From the NCBI GenBank assembly GCA_963971285.1, contig OZ020246.1, positions 24,836,494 through 24,900,493 on the forward strand: DNA of 64,000 nt, given 5' to 3'. Positions 23,727-35,134 of the stretch are shown piece after piece. The DNA comes from Astropecten irregularis (Eukaryota; Echinodermata; Asteroidea; Paxillosida; Astropectinidae). The notes below the pieces were generated by a model. It had not been told where the DNA came from, did no database searches, and saw nothing but the letters and a program-made list of their open reading frames with translations. Each line of letters starts with the position of its first letter. Position 1 is the stretch's first letter. Made by a program: the position numbers and the translations under genes.

Positions 23727-24092
23727 TTAAAGGTAGTATCATACTTTGGTTTTTGTCAAAGAAGTACAGATTCATGGGCAAAAATATCAAGGAAGATACG
23801 GTCACAGTCATCTGTGAAAATTTCAATTCCATATACGTTGCCCACTTTTTGAGAAAATCGTTTAAAACGGCCACAGCATTTCTTAAGTCTTTCTCTTTTA
23901 TTTTTGATCTTTTAAAAGATCAAAAAGATTTTCGGTCATTGTTTTACTCATTTCTGGATAAATACACCATTTCAGGCAGAAACATTTTAACGGTAGGTTT
24001 CTACTAGCATCATCTTCATACCCTGAAAGTTATACGTAAATCTGTGAACATTTATGTTTTGGTCTCTTACCAAAGTATGATATTACATTTAA
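23727..24092 (-). mobile_element. TTAA-flanked MITE, subtype A, copy 3
   Basis: 366 bp, TTAA at both borders, left TTAAAGGTAGTATCATACTT, right CCAAAGTATGATATTACATT. Reverse orientation with a self-complementary GATCTTTTAAAAGATC in the centre. Nested in the J-type element. Confidence 0.9.
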
Positions 24093-24137
24093 GCATATTT
24101 TGGTGCTTAGCTTAAGCAGCTCTATGAAATTGGTCCC

Positions 24138-25309
24138 AAATGTTTGAAGTAGGCCTATATTGTGTTTTGTGCATTTCAAGGGACAGCAGGATTTTGTATT
24201 ATTTTTGACAATTTTATAGACTGCAAGTGAGGATAAAAGCTTTAAACTGACGATGTTATCTTTAAGTGTAAATCCACACGAGAAAGTGATTAAGGTACAA
24301 GAGATATTAAGTGACAAGTGCCTTTTGGGGGCCAAGTTAAACAAATTCATGAAGGACGCAGTAAAAGTTTAAACCGAAACCTGGATGTTTTTCCTTCTGT
24401 AAAAGACCATTGCTCAATATTATTGATTCAACAACTTGTACTGGCAGTGTTTTATTTATTTTTGCTCTTAAGAATTGACAACAGAATATAATGTAGGCCT
24501 ACTTCCCCAGGGACTGCTCGGGGAGAAAAAACAGCAAGCTTAGACATTTTTGCTGGTAGAACATTTTTGCCATGAGATCATATTCATAATCTCTCAGTAG
24601 AGGTCACATGCTTCACCTCCCATCAATGCTTGGCCTCAGCTCAAGGTCAAGGCATGGGGGAGGGGCATTTAACCTCCAGCAACCCCTATACAACATCTGG
24701 AAACCATATCCCAAGATTTTTTTCTTATTCCTTTCTTTAATAATAATCTGGTCAAGAGATTCTCTGTCAGGCAGTGTCAGGAAGGATGTAAATTATCTCC
24801 TAGGCATGTGAGGTGCTCTATCTTCAGCCATAAAACTGCCCAGTTGGCCTTCTGTTTTATGTACTGGACATTAATGACAGGGCCTTCTGGGGTTTCTCTC
24901 TCAAGTCTCAGTCCTCCCTGGCTGTTTCTGTCAAGTTATTATTGCCAGCGTGATGATAATTCCTGGGAGTTTTCTTGTAATAGTCTCCACAGCTCCCACT
25001 CCATTCTAATCCAGACCTTCACCTTCTTGTTTCTCTCTTTCTGTGTGCACTGCTTCATGTCAGACCATCAATTAAAAGTGACCCAGTTTCCCTCAGTTGC
25101 CACAAGAATTAGACCCCCTATCTACCTTACCACCCCAGTGCCTTAAATGAAACAACAGCTGGTGTATCTGCTCTCCTACTTGACAGTCTGTTTAATTGTC
25201 TTGTCTAAAACTTGATTGATGATGTATCATTTTCTTTGCTGAGTGGGGCAAGAAAAGAAAGAAGAAGTCCAAGAGGGGCCATGTTTTATAGCCACATGCT
25301 ATTGACCTT
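24138..25309. other. Intronic stretch, nothing recognised
   Basis: Unique sequence with two TAGGCCTA octamers (24150, 24494). A 112-codon frame at 24808-25146 is unsupported. Confidence 0.4.
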
Positions 25310-25437
25310 AATGTTTTCAGGAGGTCTCTGGTTCGAATCCGGCTCCTGTAAATTGTTCTTTGTTCACTTTTCAATGACTTTAATTTCAGTCAATTTCCCT
25401 TGTGGTTATTTGATGACCTTAATTTTAACCAGAAAAA
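25310..25437 (+). mobile_element. tRNA-derived SINE, 5' truncated
   Basis: Contains a B-box-like GGTTCGAATCC at 25330-25340 and the same tail as the full copy at 35822: TTCTTTGTTCACTTTTCAA, then TTTCCCTTGTGGTTATTTGA. The A-box half is missing. Confidence 0.7.
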
Positions 25438-25605
25438 AAACTTTTAGCTGGATAACAATTTTGTACATTTTTTTGTTTTAAGGGTAGCAGGCCTACATTA
25501 TTTGCTCTGTTATCATTATCTTCACAGATTAAACATATGTTTTACATTCCCGGAAATATAACCCAGATAATACTTATCTACTGTTGTCAGAATTTCTTTT
25601 AATTA

Positions 25606-25672
25606 TAACAATAAACTGCATTTATAAAGCGCATTATGAATCAAAGATTCCTCAATGCGCTTTGCAAAATAA
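25606..25672. repeat. Short foldback repeat with AAAGCGCATT/AATGCGCTTT
   Basis: GCATTTATAAAGCGCATTATG is mirrored by CAATGCGCTTTGCAAAAT, forming a hairpin of about 60 bp. The AT-rich lead-in and the arrangement resemble short Penelope- or MITE-type hairpins, but the class is uncertain. Confidence 0.4.
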
Positions 25673-25761
25673 AACAAAACTTAACCTTAATCATATTACA
25701 CACATTAAAACCTATTATAATAATCATTTTTACATTTTTTCATTTAAAATCCATTACAAGT

Positions 25762-25836
25762 AATTAACTGCTGCAAACTGCTCATCAGCCAAAATGATGA
25801 CCTGAAATTGATAAAATGCTCAGAGTTAGTGTCAGT
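25762..25836 (-). mobile_element. Penelope-like fragment, family C, copy 2 (partial)
   Basis: AACTGCTGCAAACTGCTCATC, AGCCAAAATGATGACCTGAA, ATAAAATGCTCAGAGTTAG matches the distal part of the family C unit, without the hairpin/GAAAC part. Confidence 0.55.
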
Positions 25837-26972
25837 CCCTCCTTAAATCCATTACAAAACAATAATAGTAAGAGTAACATATCATATACAATTCAAGAGT
25901 TTAACTCTTCCAGTTAAGAGCACTGCTCAATCAGAAACACAACTTGGAAACTACTGATCCCATCCCCTGATATTCTTAATGGTTTCCTTCCCTTTATCAA
26001 AGGTTTTAAGGTTGTGTCTTTAGAAACACTTTTACATAAAGATCATCAATTGCACATTCACCACAAGGAAGCAACATCATTAACACGATGGTTATCTTAA
26101 TTGCTTCTGTTCTATATCAGGCAGCGTGCATTAAAAAATTAATCACGATTCAGGTTAAAGGGAATAAAGGCTTAAACATTATTTGTTTCCAAATGCACAT
26201 AAATTACGCAAGTATCATAAAAACCGTGTGTCTTACAAAAAAGAAAATATTTCATCCCATTTACTACAGTGGCCTGTGGTGCCCCATGCCTCAGCGCTGC
26301 ATATTTAATAATTAATTTTATTTGGAGAGGGGAAGAAAAAAAACCTCTCACAATGATTACCTATTGGACCAGCTGTGGCAGCTGCACACAGTAATAAAAG
26401 GCTAAAATGTAAAAGCTGCAGTTCAGTGGCCAGACTGTACATCGCTGGCACCTTATAGAATTACTCTTTCCGTCATGCCCACCACCTTTTTCTGATAATT
26501 GATTTCCAATACCTCTCTATCGCAAGCAGGAAACGAACGACAATGACTAAAGACAGTTTTTCTTGCATCAGGAGGTTTCCAGTTTTCTTTAGAACATACC
26601 TGATCCTATTTTAAAGACGCATGATTTTTAAAAAAGAAAATGGCTGGTTGTTTTAAATCATAAATGCCAAATGGAGCTTTGGAGAGATAGGGGATGAAAA
26701 ATCCCAGAAACGGGAGGGGCATTGTTAAAATGATTTCATTTCCCGAGGGCAAGGTGAAATTTACAGTTAGGTCGCACTTGTTAGGATGTGTCAGTTGATT
26801 AAATTGCATTACACCCACAGATACAGTGAAGGTACACGTGTGAAAGTGTCTGCTGCATATGCCACAGGGTCTGAGGGAAAGCCATGGAAACATATTCCAG
26901 ATATTCACATGCAGTTTATTACTAGAATTTAACATAACTGGACTTTTAAAGATCTGAGTTCACTCCATGCCT
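25837..26972. other. Intronic AT-rich stretch
   Basis: Includes a TTTAATAATTAATTTTA homeodomain-type cluster near 26303 and nothing else recognised. Confidence 0.35.
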
Positions 26973-27327
26973 TTAAAGGTAGTATCATACTTTGGTAACA
27001 TACTGAAACAGAAACCTCCACAGATTTATCTATAACTTACAGGGTATAAAGATGGTGGTGGTAGAAACATACCGTTAAACTTTTTCCTGCCTGAAATGCT
27101 GTATTTATCCAGAAAAGAGTAAAACACCGACCGAAAACAATTTTGATCTTCACAAATAACAGTGAAAAGATATAAAAATATTTTGGGCGTTTTCACTGTT
27201 TTCTCAAAAAGTGGGCACTGTGTGGGACTGGTAATATCGCAGATGACTGTTAATGAAACTTCCTTGATATTTTTGCCCATGAATCTGCATTTCTTTGACA
27301 AAAACCAAAGTATGCTATTACCTTTAA
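26973..27327 (+). mobile_element. TTAA-flanked MITE, subtype A, copy 4
   Basis: 355 bp, TTAA at both ends. TTAAAGGTAGTATCATACTT left, CCAAAGTATGCTATTACCTT right. Standard core including GGTATAAAGATGGTGGTGG and AATGCTGTATTTATCCAG. Confidence 0.9.
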
Positions 27328-27637
27328 TTTTGTTAGAATCAGAGGATCCAAAGATAAAAAAGCTTCAGTTATACAAAGATGGAAAACTGTTCAGTATGCC
27401 AAATTTGCCAATAGTAAGAACAATAGTTGTCAGAGGTACACCAGCCAAGGAGCAGTGACACTGAATATTCCAAATTCTACAAAGGTCACAATGAACATTT
27501 TATTGTCGGGCCTTGGACCACATGGGGAGTGTTTTTGGCCAGACATTTGTCATCAGATGATTGATAAATCAGTAGTACTAACTGTTTTGTATTTCATTTT
27601 TTTCACACCTGGTTCTTTTCATGTCAAAGTGAACAGC

Positions 27638-27781
27638 AATGGGAGACTTTTGAGATGTTGGCGGCAGCAGACTGAAGTCTCTTTCATAGATCTTAACATG
27701 CGTGAGCATGCACGCGTTGTTGTGCACGGTTATGCGCGTGCGCTATCATGTTGAAGACCCAGCTCTAAATTATCTCCCACT
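27638..27781. mobile_element. Palindromic MITE, family I, copy 2
   Basis: AATGGGAGACTTTTGAGATG at left, decayed TTATCTCCCACT at right. The interior GCATGCACGCGTTG / GTTATGCGCGTGCGC is purine-pyrimidine alternating, as in the other copies. Confidence 0.65.
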
Positions 27782-27928
27782 CAGATTGAGTGCTTTCTCA
27801 TTATGCTTGATAATTGTCCATATAGGCCTACATGGATTTCTACCTGAGAGTTACACAGGTAGCAAGTTAAATCTTGTTACTGATTTTATGGCACAACTAG
27901 GATTAGGAGCTGATTTGTGCAACATCTA

Positions 27929-28047
27929 GGGCCTGTTTGTTTGACGCAAATGATCACTGATTCTGCGGATCTGGATCCATTTTAGTGTACCCTGCATAGG
28001 ATGTGGATCCCTAAATCTTGGATCCTGTAGGTTAAACAAACAGGCCC
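27929..28047. mobile_element. Palindromic MITE, family E, copy 2
   Basis: GGGCCTGTTTGTTTGACGC at left, TTAAACAAACAGGCCC at right, with GATCACTGATTCTGCGGATC and GGATCC inside. Confidence 0.8.
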
Positions 28048-28242
28048 AGGCTCGTTATCAGTCAGTCAGTGGTTGATTATAATACTCTCTAATATTAATA
28101 ATAAGATGTGATTGTGAGTAGCTTGGTTGTATTGAACATGAAGATTTGGCCGTTGGTAATCATTGACTAGTGTGAACCACGTGAACTGTAATGTAGGCCT
28201 CTATAAAAGTTTTAATCCAAACCTTATTGGTCGACTAGTATT

Positions 28243-28377
28243 AGGCCGCGTCCCAATTCTCTGGCTGCGACCGCAAATAACACACAAGTCTATAGAAACG
28301 GCTGCAGTCACTGGCTAGTGGCTGCCATAGGTACATGCGTAATTTGCAGCCACAGCCAGAGAATTGGGACACAGCCT
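28243..28377 (+). mobile_element. Palindromic MITE, family H, copy 1
   Basis: 135 bp; AGGCCGCGTCCCAATTCTC on the left and the complement AGGCTGTGTCCCAATTCTC on the right, continuing into TGGCTG. The middle has a second mirrored pair GCAGTCACTGGCTAGTGGC. Second copy at 54299 with inverted interior. Confidence 0.85.
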
Positions 28378-29942
28378 TCACATAGAGTTGAGGTTCAGTC
28401 TGTTTCTACCACCATGGTCCAACAAGGGCTTTTGAACATGTACATGTAATGGCTATGGCTATGACTCAATCTACACAAGTCTCATATGGACAGCTGCTGT
28501 CTGCTATGCTGCCTCATCCATACAGGCTTATGTGTAATTTCAAGCTCAGCTTTGTATTTCAGACATAGCCTGTAGTCAATCCATATAGAATAGCTCTATG
28601 GTCAAACCATAGTTCTCACTTAGCAGTGACCTTTAACCAAGAAACATTGCCAATGGTAAACAGCTTGGTTCATGGCCCTGGTTATAGGTTGTTGGCCCAG
28701 AGCAAGGGAAAGGATTCTACTCTAAAGCCCTCCACCACCTGGCCTCGGATGCAGAGGGGATCATCAGCCTTGGTTTTGGAAATATCAGCTCTTGATCTCA
28801 GCTAGCTATTGTATTATTGCCACAGCACTCAAGTGGGTAGTAGTATCATACAAAAAGGTTTCAGATGTGTTTGCTAATGAAATAATTGAGCACCTGGTGC
28901 AGTCAATTAGGGATATTGAAGTATAGTCCCTTCAGCTGGTGGTTATTTGGAGGTATTTTTGTCCTGATGGTCAGGAAAATGTGTAATATCCTTGAGGTAC
29001 TTGACTATTGGGATATAAAGTGTCCTCTAGGTTCTATGTGAGTATTTGCAATTGGCTGAAATTGGCTGTTAAATTAGCTGTCTATAAAGTATTCCAATCA
29101 TTTTTTATTGATTTTTAAATTTTTTAAAATTTGTTCAATGATCAATCAATTCTGAGTGATATCTTTCTTCATAATTAAAATGGTTATGGCCCGTGGCAAT
29201 GTGGTCATTCAGTTTTGACTTCATGATTATGGTAATTTTATGATATTACGATAGTATGAAATTCCCTTTAAAGATGCCCAACTGTAGTACATTGTTGTAA
29301 CAGTGAAATGAAGGCACTAGACTAGAACTGTATGTTGTCTTGCAAGAGCTCAACCATCAAATTTATTTTAGAAAGTTCCAAATAACATTCAGTAGCGTCT
29401 TCAAGATGTAGACCTCAAACTGTATGAAATTCAATTATTCTTAGGAGATTGATTGAATTTTGCCAGGCAGACGTCTGATGTTTGATGAAATGGTCCCAGA
29501 TGCCGTCAGACGTGACATTTGGTTAACCTTTTAGAGAGCTTGAAATGACCCTTTTGGACGGTATCAAACCTCGGATTGTTGTTGCAGAAATTGTCATTCC
29601 CAGGTTCACTATACATGACTCATATTTTACAATATTTGATGAGAATCTAAATACAGTGAAAAATGTAATCATTTGTCTTTCGGTTGTTGCTTTCAAGATT
29701 CCCTTTTCTATTTTCTAGATTTGATGGCTATTCAAGATTCCTGCATATAATTTGGTAAATCCATAAATTAATCAAATTACAAAAATTCAGACATTATTAG
29801 TATAAAAATGCTGGCATCTATTTTTTTTTTTTTGTGGGCTGAATACAAATGCATGTTTACATTTAATTAAACTTTTCTCCAAGTTGCGCCTATAATAGAT
29901 TTAGAAATAAAGTCTTACATTCTCTCTTGAAACTGAAAGTTT
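28378..29942. other. Intronic stretch, nothing recognised
   Basis: 1.5 kb of unique sequence. A mirrored CAGACGTCTGA..GTCAGACGTG pair near 29468-29514 is short and isolated. Confidence 0.4.
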
Positions 29943-30188
29943 CAACCCAGAGTCAACTTCAGTAGGGCGACCTAACCGGATCAAAATCAACCCTGGTAGG
30001 GACCAGGGTTGAAAATTTCAACCCGGTTCAAAACTGCATTTTCTGCCACGATCCGTGTCTTACGAACTGGTTCACCAAAAGCATAGTGTGAATATTGCGT
30101 CTCTTTGATCCGGTTAAAAAATCTTGCTGCACTGATGAACTGTGGTGGATCCGGGTTGGTTTCAACAAGGATCGAGTGTGAAAAGGCC
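29943..30188. mobile_element. MITE family F, copy 4, 5' truncated
   Basis: Contains CCTAACCGGATCAAAATCAA, CCCTGGTAGGGACCAGGG, TCAACCCGGTTCAAAACTGC and ends GATCGAGTGTGAAAAGGCCT. The left terminus is missing or degraded. Confidence 0.7.
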
Positions 30189-31341
30189 TATGTAGATTGG
30201 GATTCAAATTCACCATAGACCCTGCCCTTAGGCTTTACATCTGTGTTTAAATTGTGTTCCAAACTAAATTCCGGCCTAGCTCAGCTGCCAGAATTTGATA
30301 CTCTCAAGAGTCTGCTCAAGACATTCCTAGAAAATGAAATATGAAACCAAATCGAAAATTCCATAACTTTGCCCCAATAATTACTTTCCTTTTCATATTC
30401 TGTGTATGTTTCTCTCAAACGATGGTGGATCGTTTTGTTCCGATTGCAGCTTGCAGCAGCATGTTGGCAGTGAAATGCGCAAAGCGTGCTCGGGATGAGC
30501 AGTATTTCCAAATTGGTGTTGACTGAGTTAGATGGCAGAGGGTGCGTAATTTGGGACATTTGCACGGTGATACCGTGATAGTATACACACTCATCCAACA
30601 GAACTAAGTCATGCCATGCCATAGTGATTTTCCTGAAAATTTTCAAATTCCTTTGTAAACCTCAACACCACATTCAAAGTGCTGTTGTGGTGTAGTTGAC
30701 TGTTTGCTGCAAATTTCTCTAGCTCCCAAGAAGTACATGGGGTGGGCGACAAGCACGGAACACCCTACCCCTTCTTGAAGATAGGATAAGATGGGATGGA
30801 ATGGTCTCACTCTCATTACCCGTAAATATTTAGGCTCATCCCTCCAGTCTCTGGTTTGCGGCTTTGGATTGTACAAATGCTGCCATATTTTCCCCCTCCA
30901 TGCTGCATGCAAACCATATGGTCATTATGCAAATTGATTCCATATTAAAAATTGAAATTTTAATAAATTTGTTTCTCTCCCCGAAGCTAAAAAGGGCTCG
31001 ATCACCATATGATCGGCCATTTTCAGGATCCGGAGCATGGGTATGTTAAATAGCTAATGAAAAAAATAGCACCCTATTGTGTTGAAAGCAGGCAGCTGTT
31101 TCCTGCGCTACACACAGACAGCATTGCAGCGTGTGTGTTATAGTAACCTCTCCTACTATACAGTAATAATATCAGTATTTTTACTCTGTTACACGTAAAC
31201 ACTGTCAAGATCCATTCTGTAACATGCCCTCTGTACATTACACACTGTGTGTCACCAACCACCTGGTTTCAATTCTGCGGTTGGAATCATCCATTATTAT
31301 TTCATTGATGATGCAATTTCTCTGCAAAATTGGGGGATTTA
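30189..31341. promoter_or_regulatory. Mostly unique intronic sequence with an octamer-containing AT-rich island
   Basis: A perfect octamer ATGCAAAT at 30927-30934 lies next to CATATGGTCATT and an ATTAAAAATTGAAATTTTAA homeodomain-type run. Transposons are absent from 30.2 to 31.3 kb. Enhancer function is only inferred from motif texture. Confidence 0.25.
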
Positions 31342-31579
31342 GGGCGTTTATGAAACCGAGGCTCAGACTACGACAGTCTCAGGCTCCGGTTCCATTTCGT
31401 GAATCCATTCTGAAATAACGGGTATCAAAATAGAGACTTTTGGCTGCTGTTCAGAAGTAGATTCTCTAGTTTGAAAAGGAAAACAGAGCTTCAGCTTCAA
31501 TGGTAAACCACAACCTATACTTTCAGTGTATGAAAACAGAGACGAAGCTGGAGCCGGAGCCGAGCTTTGAGAAAAGCCC
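31342..31579 (+). mobile_element. MITE family G, copy 3
   Basis: GGGCGTTTATGAAACCGAGG at left, GAGCTTTGAGAAAAGCCC at right, with GGCTCCGG and GGAGCCGGAGCC arrays and the shared ACGGGTATCAAAATAGAG and AACCACAACCTATACTTT blocks. Confidence 0.75.
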
Positions 31580-31670
31580 ATGGTCTTTTCGTTTTGCATA
31601 TGTGGACAAGATGAATACGGGTGATTCACAATAGTGCGCCACCATGAGTTTACAATGCGCGGAATTAATG

Positions 31671-31729
31671 TTGTCGACAAACTGCTGCGTATGTGGAAAG
31701 AAGCGCAGTAACCGCAGTTTGTCGACAAA
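31671..31729. repeat. TTGTCGACAAACTGCxG hairpin
   Basis: TTGTCGACAAACTGC and its complement GCAGTTTGTCGACAA face each other around 27 bases. Each arm itself contains the palindrome TTGTCGACAA. It may be an inner domain of the outer MITE or a separate insertion. Confidence 0.6.
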
Positions 31730-31731
31730 TA

Positions 31732-31887
31732 GGGCTCCGCACTTGAGCACTCGAGCCCTTTATATCGACAGCTATATAGTTACCCGGATGTTCGGACAAA
31801 TTTCACAACGTTTACATGTAAGTTAATTGGGCAATGTGCGACTTGTTTGTCCGAACATCTGAATGTAATGTCATGAGCACGGAGCCC
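31732..31887 (+). mobile_element. MITE family K, copy 1 (nested), TA-flanked
   Basis: 156 bp with ends GGGCTCCGC.. / ..GCACGGAGCCC and TA on both sides. The core is a mirrored ATGTTCGGACAAATTTCAC / GTGCGACTTGTTTGTCCGAAC with TTACATGTAA in the middle. Inserted in the outer element. Confidence 0.75.
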
Positions 31888-31934
31888 TATTGGCCAACGC
31901 GTTGCAAACTCATGGTGCCGCACTGTGAAACCCC

Positions 31935-32869
31935 TGTATATGTAATGTGCACATCATTTATGCTGGAATTTTCATCGAAATCTAGGAAACAATTTCTATT
32001 TTACAGCTTTATCTATTTACTTAATAGATAAAGCTGTAAAATAAAAATAGTATTTAGAATTATATTTTATTCCTTTGAGTGTTAAAGGGGAGCTGCTGTG
32101 TACAGTATAAAGTAATCAATTCGTCCCTTACAATCCTTCAATTGATATCCACAATAATGATCAATGTTGCCGCCGAGCTTCATTACGTCCAGCATTTGCA
32201 CTGCTATACGCGGGGATCAATAACGGAGACAAAAAGCTCTCTTTGGCCTGCCCAGCTGGGTCGCTCACATGCTAAGGATTCTGTGGGAGCCAGCCATCTG
32301 TGGAGATACCGGTAGCGTGTTTATAGTGGCTCGCAGAGTCCCCGCCACACTTCCAATACAAAGTAGCCACGTGCTGGGGACACTGCATTCATTGTCCGTT
32401 GTGTAAAATGTGTAGACATGATGTAGTTGAGAATATGGCATAAGTCCCTAACTGATAATGGGACCGCTTGATAAAAAACACCATGTAAAAAAAGAAGCCT
32501 TTCAAACTGATAGCTAATTGCCCTTATAATTAAGACCATTGAAGCTGGCTTCCCCCCCCTCCACAATCCCGCTCTCTGATCTTATCAACAGACCTGTATA
32601 TGAACTGGATAACTGTGTCACTTTCACTTCTCACAGTATTAAAATAGGACATAGTCCAACGACAGAATTATAACCGAGCTGTAGTTGTCGTCAGAAAATG
32701 TGCAAGCCTTATGTTGCCACAGGCATAGAATACTCTAAGAATCGTTAAATAAAATTATTTAATAACCTAAATGGATGGAATGATGTAGAATGAAGTACCG
32801 GTAGTTGTTGTACTGTTGAAGCACAAATTGCCATGCTTTTTGCTAAATTAATTTCATATAGGATATTTT
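31935..32869. other. Intronic stretch, nothing recognised
   Basis: A short perfect hairpin TTTTACAGCTTTATCTATTT / complement lies at about 32001-32041. No exon is seen. Confidence 0.4.
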
Positions 32870-33002
32870 GTTCTTTTAGCCTTTTGAGAAAGATCCTGCT
32901 AGGATCGAAATGCGTCAGGCCCTCCTAACTTAAAGCATTTGATATTTTTCAGGTCATTTTGGCTGATGAGCAGTTTGCAACAGTTTATTACTGGTATTGA
33001 GG
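32870..33002 (+). mobile_element. Penelope-like fragment, family C, copy 3
   Basis: AGCCTTTTGAGAAA, hairpin GATCCT-GCT-AGGATC (32892-32906), GAAA (32907-32910), TGCGTCAGGCCCTCC, then the distal CATTTTGGCTGATGAGCAGT segment. The pairing GCCT/AGGC could form stem I. The CTGATGA box is replaced. Confidence 0.55.
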
Positions 33003-33964
33003 ATATTTTGTACTCGACAAACCTCGCTTTATTTGTTAGAGCCATATTCATTAAATTACTTGACATGAGAAAAAATATTCATCTCACACTGAACACAGAA
33101 AGAGAGTCTTTTTTGATGACTTTTCTCTCAACATGTTAAACCCGCAAGCTCCCAAAAATTCAGATTCTCTGAATTTTGTCAATGGGGCGCCCATATCTTC
33201 CCATCACGAAATCATACAGATTTGTTTGCTCTTTCTGTATTCAGTGTTTTTAACCCCAGAAAATAATTTTGTTCGTTTTCTGTAAAACGTAAAGTATCGG
33301 AACAAAAGTATCGGAACAAACTTTTTCTGGGAAGTCCGATTCCAACTTGTTTTTTGTTGTTTGGAAAAGGTTTCAAACAAACATCCCTTATTATTAACTG
33401 TGAAATACACGACAACATCAGTGTGTGTGTGTAAATATTCCTGTATTGGTTTTTTAGTATGCACTCCGCACCATCTGTTTCAAAATATTCTCAGAGATCT
33501 AAATAATGAAATGTGTTATTGATTTAATCCAAAGCATTGATTCCTCTTAATTAATTTTTTTCTTTAAACCTATTCAAATCTCCCTCTGTTTATTTAAAAA
33601 TGCCGATATTTCTTCATTTCTCAGCGGTCAGTGTTTGTTTAAAAATATGCATACTAGGTCCCACATGCTAGTAAGTTGGTGCAATTTTAATTAATATTCA
33701 TTGATTGGGACTTGTGAGTGCTTCTGGCCAATGTTGTAAGCGCAAAAAAGGGCACTTTTTTCCTGAACCTTTGTGTGTCCATTAACTTGTGTTACTTTAT
33801 GGGCTCCTGACTTATAGGTTGGGGGTGGTTTATGCTTAGCTTGTGTAGAATGTAAGCGCAATGAGTCTGGCTATAACGAGCGGCAAGTCTGTCGAGTTCA
33901 CACGATGTGGCTAAGGTTCAGACATGGAACAGGACCTATTGCTCTGCCCGTTTGCAAATAGAGA
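33003..33964. promoter_or_regulatory. Unique AT-rich intronic sequence, possible enhancer
   Basis: A 13-base unit AGTATCGGAACAA is directly repeated at about 33292-33317. Around 33590-33730 there is complex, non-repetitive sequence with TTTAATTAATATTCATT and ATATGCATA motifs. Regulatory role is speculative. Confidence 0.25.
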
Positions 33965-33969
33965 CTGTG

Positions 33970-34196
33970 GCTCTTTACAAAACGGCGGATTAGGCTTGGG
34001 CTTGGGCTTGGGCTCTGTCATCTAAAAGCTGAAGATACAGGTTGTGGTTTTTCCCTGAGGTTGAAACTCTGTTTTCTTGTTCGAAACATATTATCTACTT
34101 TGAAACTATACCCCCAAACCACTATTTTGATACCTGTTACTTTAAAATGGATGTAAGAGCTGGAGCCGGAGCCCAAGCCGAGGTTTTGTAAAAGCC
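33970..34196 (-). mobile_element. MITE family G, copy 4, with CTGTG direct repeats
   Basis: GCTCTTTACAAAACGGCGG at left, GAGGTTTTGTAAAAGCC at right. CTGTG at 33965-33969 and 34197-34201 is a clean 5-bp target duplication. The interior is the complement of copy 1. Confidence 0.8.
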
Positions 34197-34201
34197 CTGT
34201 G

Positions 34202-34856
34202 TCTACTTGTGCTGTGAGAAGACTTAGATTATAAAATGGATGCCATGATAAGCTGCTGAAAAGTTGGCCTCTTGTATTAGTGTGAAAATTTCATATGCTG
34301 GAATTAATTATTCAAATTATGCAATGACCAGGGAGCTGACAATAATCTGCGCCTTTGAATGGAATTTTCCATACACTGTGCGCATTATAAATGCTCTGAT
34401 ATTATTATTATTATTATATTCTTCATTTACTAGCATCATCCCTCTGCATAATTTTATTTCCTAAATAATAGTGATTACGTATGTTGGTTCTGAGCACACT
34501 GGTAATTATGCCACAATATGCTACAATTTGTTTGCACATTCTTACTTGCAAATGAATCATAATTTTAGTATTCAAAACAAATTTGTGAACATTTCTAACT
34601 TCCTGCGGTTTCTTCACAGATGTACAGAATAATTTTCACTGCCAGCATCCTTAATAACACATTTCAAAGTTCCAGCTGTACTCACTATGGTGTGCGCTGG
34701 AATGGAACATGGCTGCATATGTGTTGTTTGAAATTAAAAGCCTAATTATTTCATCAAACCTGGAGAGATGTTTCCCTATACAGAACACATACATGTACTG
34801 TACAATATTGTGTGCAGTATGATGCCAGCAAATCTTTTTGCTCAAAACATCATGCA
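34202..34856. promoter_or_regulatory. AT-rich intronic island with homeodomain-type sites
   Basis: GGAATTAATTATTCAAATTA and GCGCATTATAAATGC stretches around 34300-34400, unique in the window and transposon-free. Possible enhancer; motif texture only. Confidence 0.25.
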
Positions 34857-35004
34857 GGGGTCAATTTCACTAATGCTTTGCGGTCATCGCTAAAGCTCAA
34901 ATCCATCGCTAAACGGAAAATTGCTACGCAAAGTATTGATCGAATTTCCTTGCAATGGATTTGGGCTTTAGCTATGATCGCAAAGCGTTATTGAAATCGG
35001 CCCC
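34857..35004. mobile_element. J-type foldback MITE, 148 bp
   Basis: GGGGTCAATTTCACTAATGC and complement GGGGCCGATTTCAATAACGC, continuing into TTTGCG, are the ends. Inner mirrored pairs GCTAAAGCTCAAATCCAT / ATGGATTTGGGCTTTAGC make it almost entirely self-complementary. Confidence 0.85.
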
Positions 35005-35019
35005 TGGTTCCCTAGCTAT

Positions 35020-35134
35020 GGCCTTGTTTGTTTCGCGCACGATATCACGGATCCTGCTGATCCGGATCCCATTTTAGCGTATCCTGCTTGGGACGTGGTA
35101 GATCTCGGACCTCGTGCACGAAACAAACAGGCCC
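35020..35134. mobile_element. Palindromic MITE, family E, copy 3
   Basis: GGCCTTGTTTGTTTCGCGC at left, GTGCACGAAACAAACAGGCC at right, GGATCCTGCTGATCCGGATC inside. Only 15 bp separates it from the preceding J-type element. Confidence 0.85.

Larger units (their letters stand above)
23376..24137 (+). mobile_element. J-type foldback MITE carrying two nested insertions
   Basis: Ends GGGGCTAATTTCGTAGAGC and complement GGGACCAATTTCATAGAGC, both continuing into TGCTTA.GC, define the host element. Inside lie a 152-bp insertion flanked by TGCTGAGCAT (23490-23499 and 23652-23661) and a full TTAA element (23727-24092). Removing both leaves about 240 bp, a normal size for this group. Confidence 0.7.
31619..31934. 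mobile_element. Outer MITE of a nested stack, 316 bp
   Basis: GGGTGATTCACAATAGTGCG on the left is mirrored by GGGGTTTCACAGTGCGGC on the right strand complement, and both continue into CACCATGAGTTT and GC.ACGC. Between the arms sit a TTGTCGACAA hairpin and a complete second element. Confidence 0.7.
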
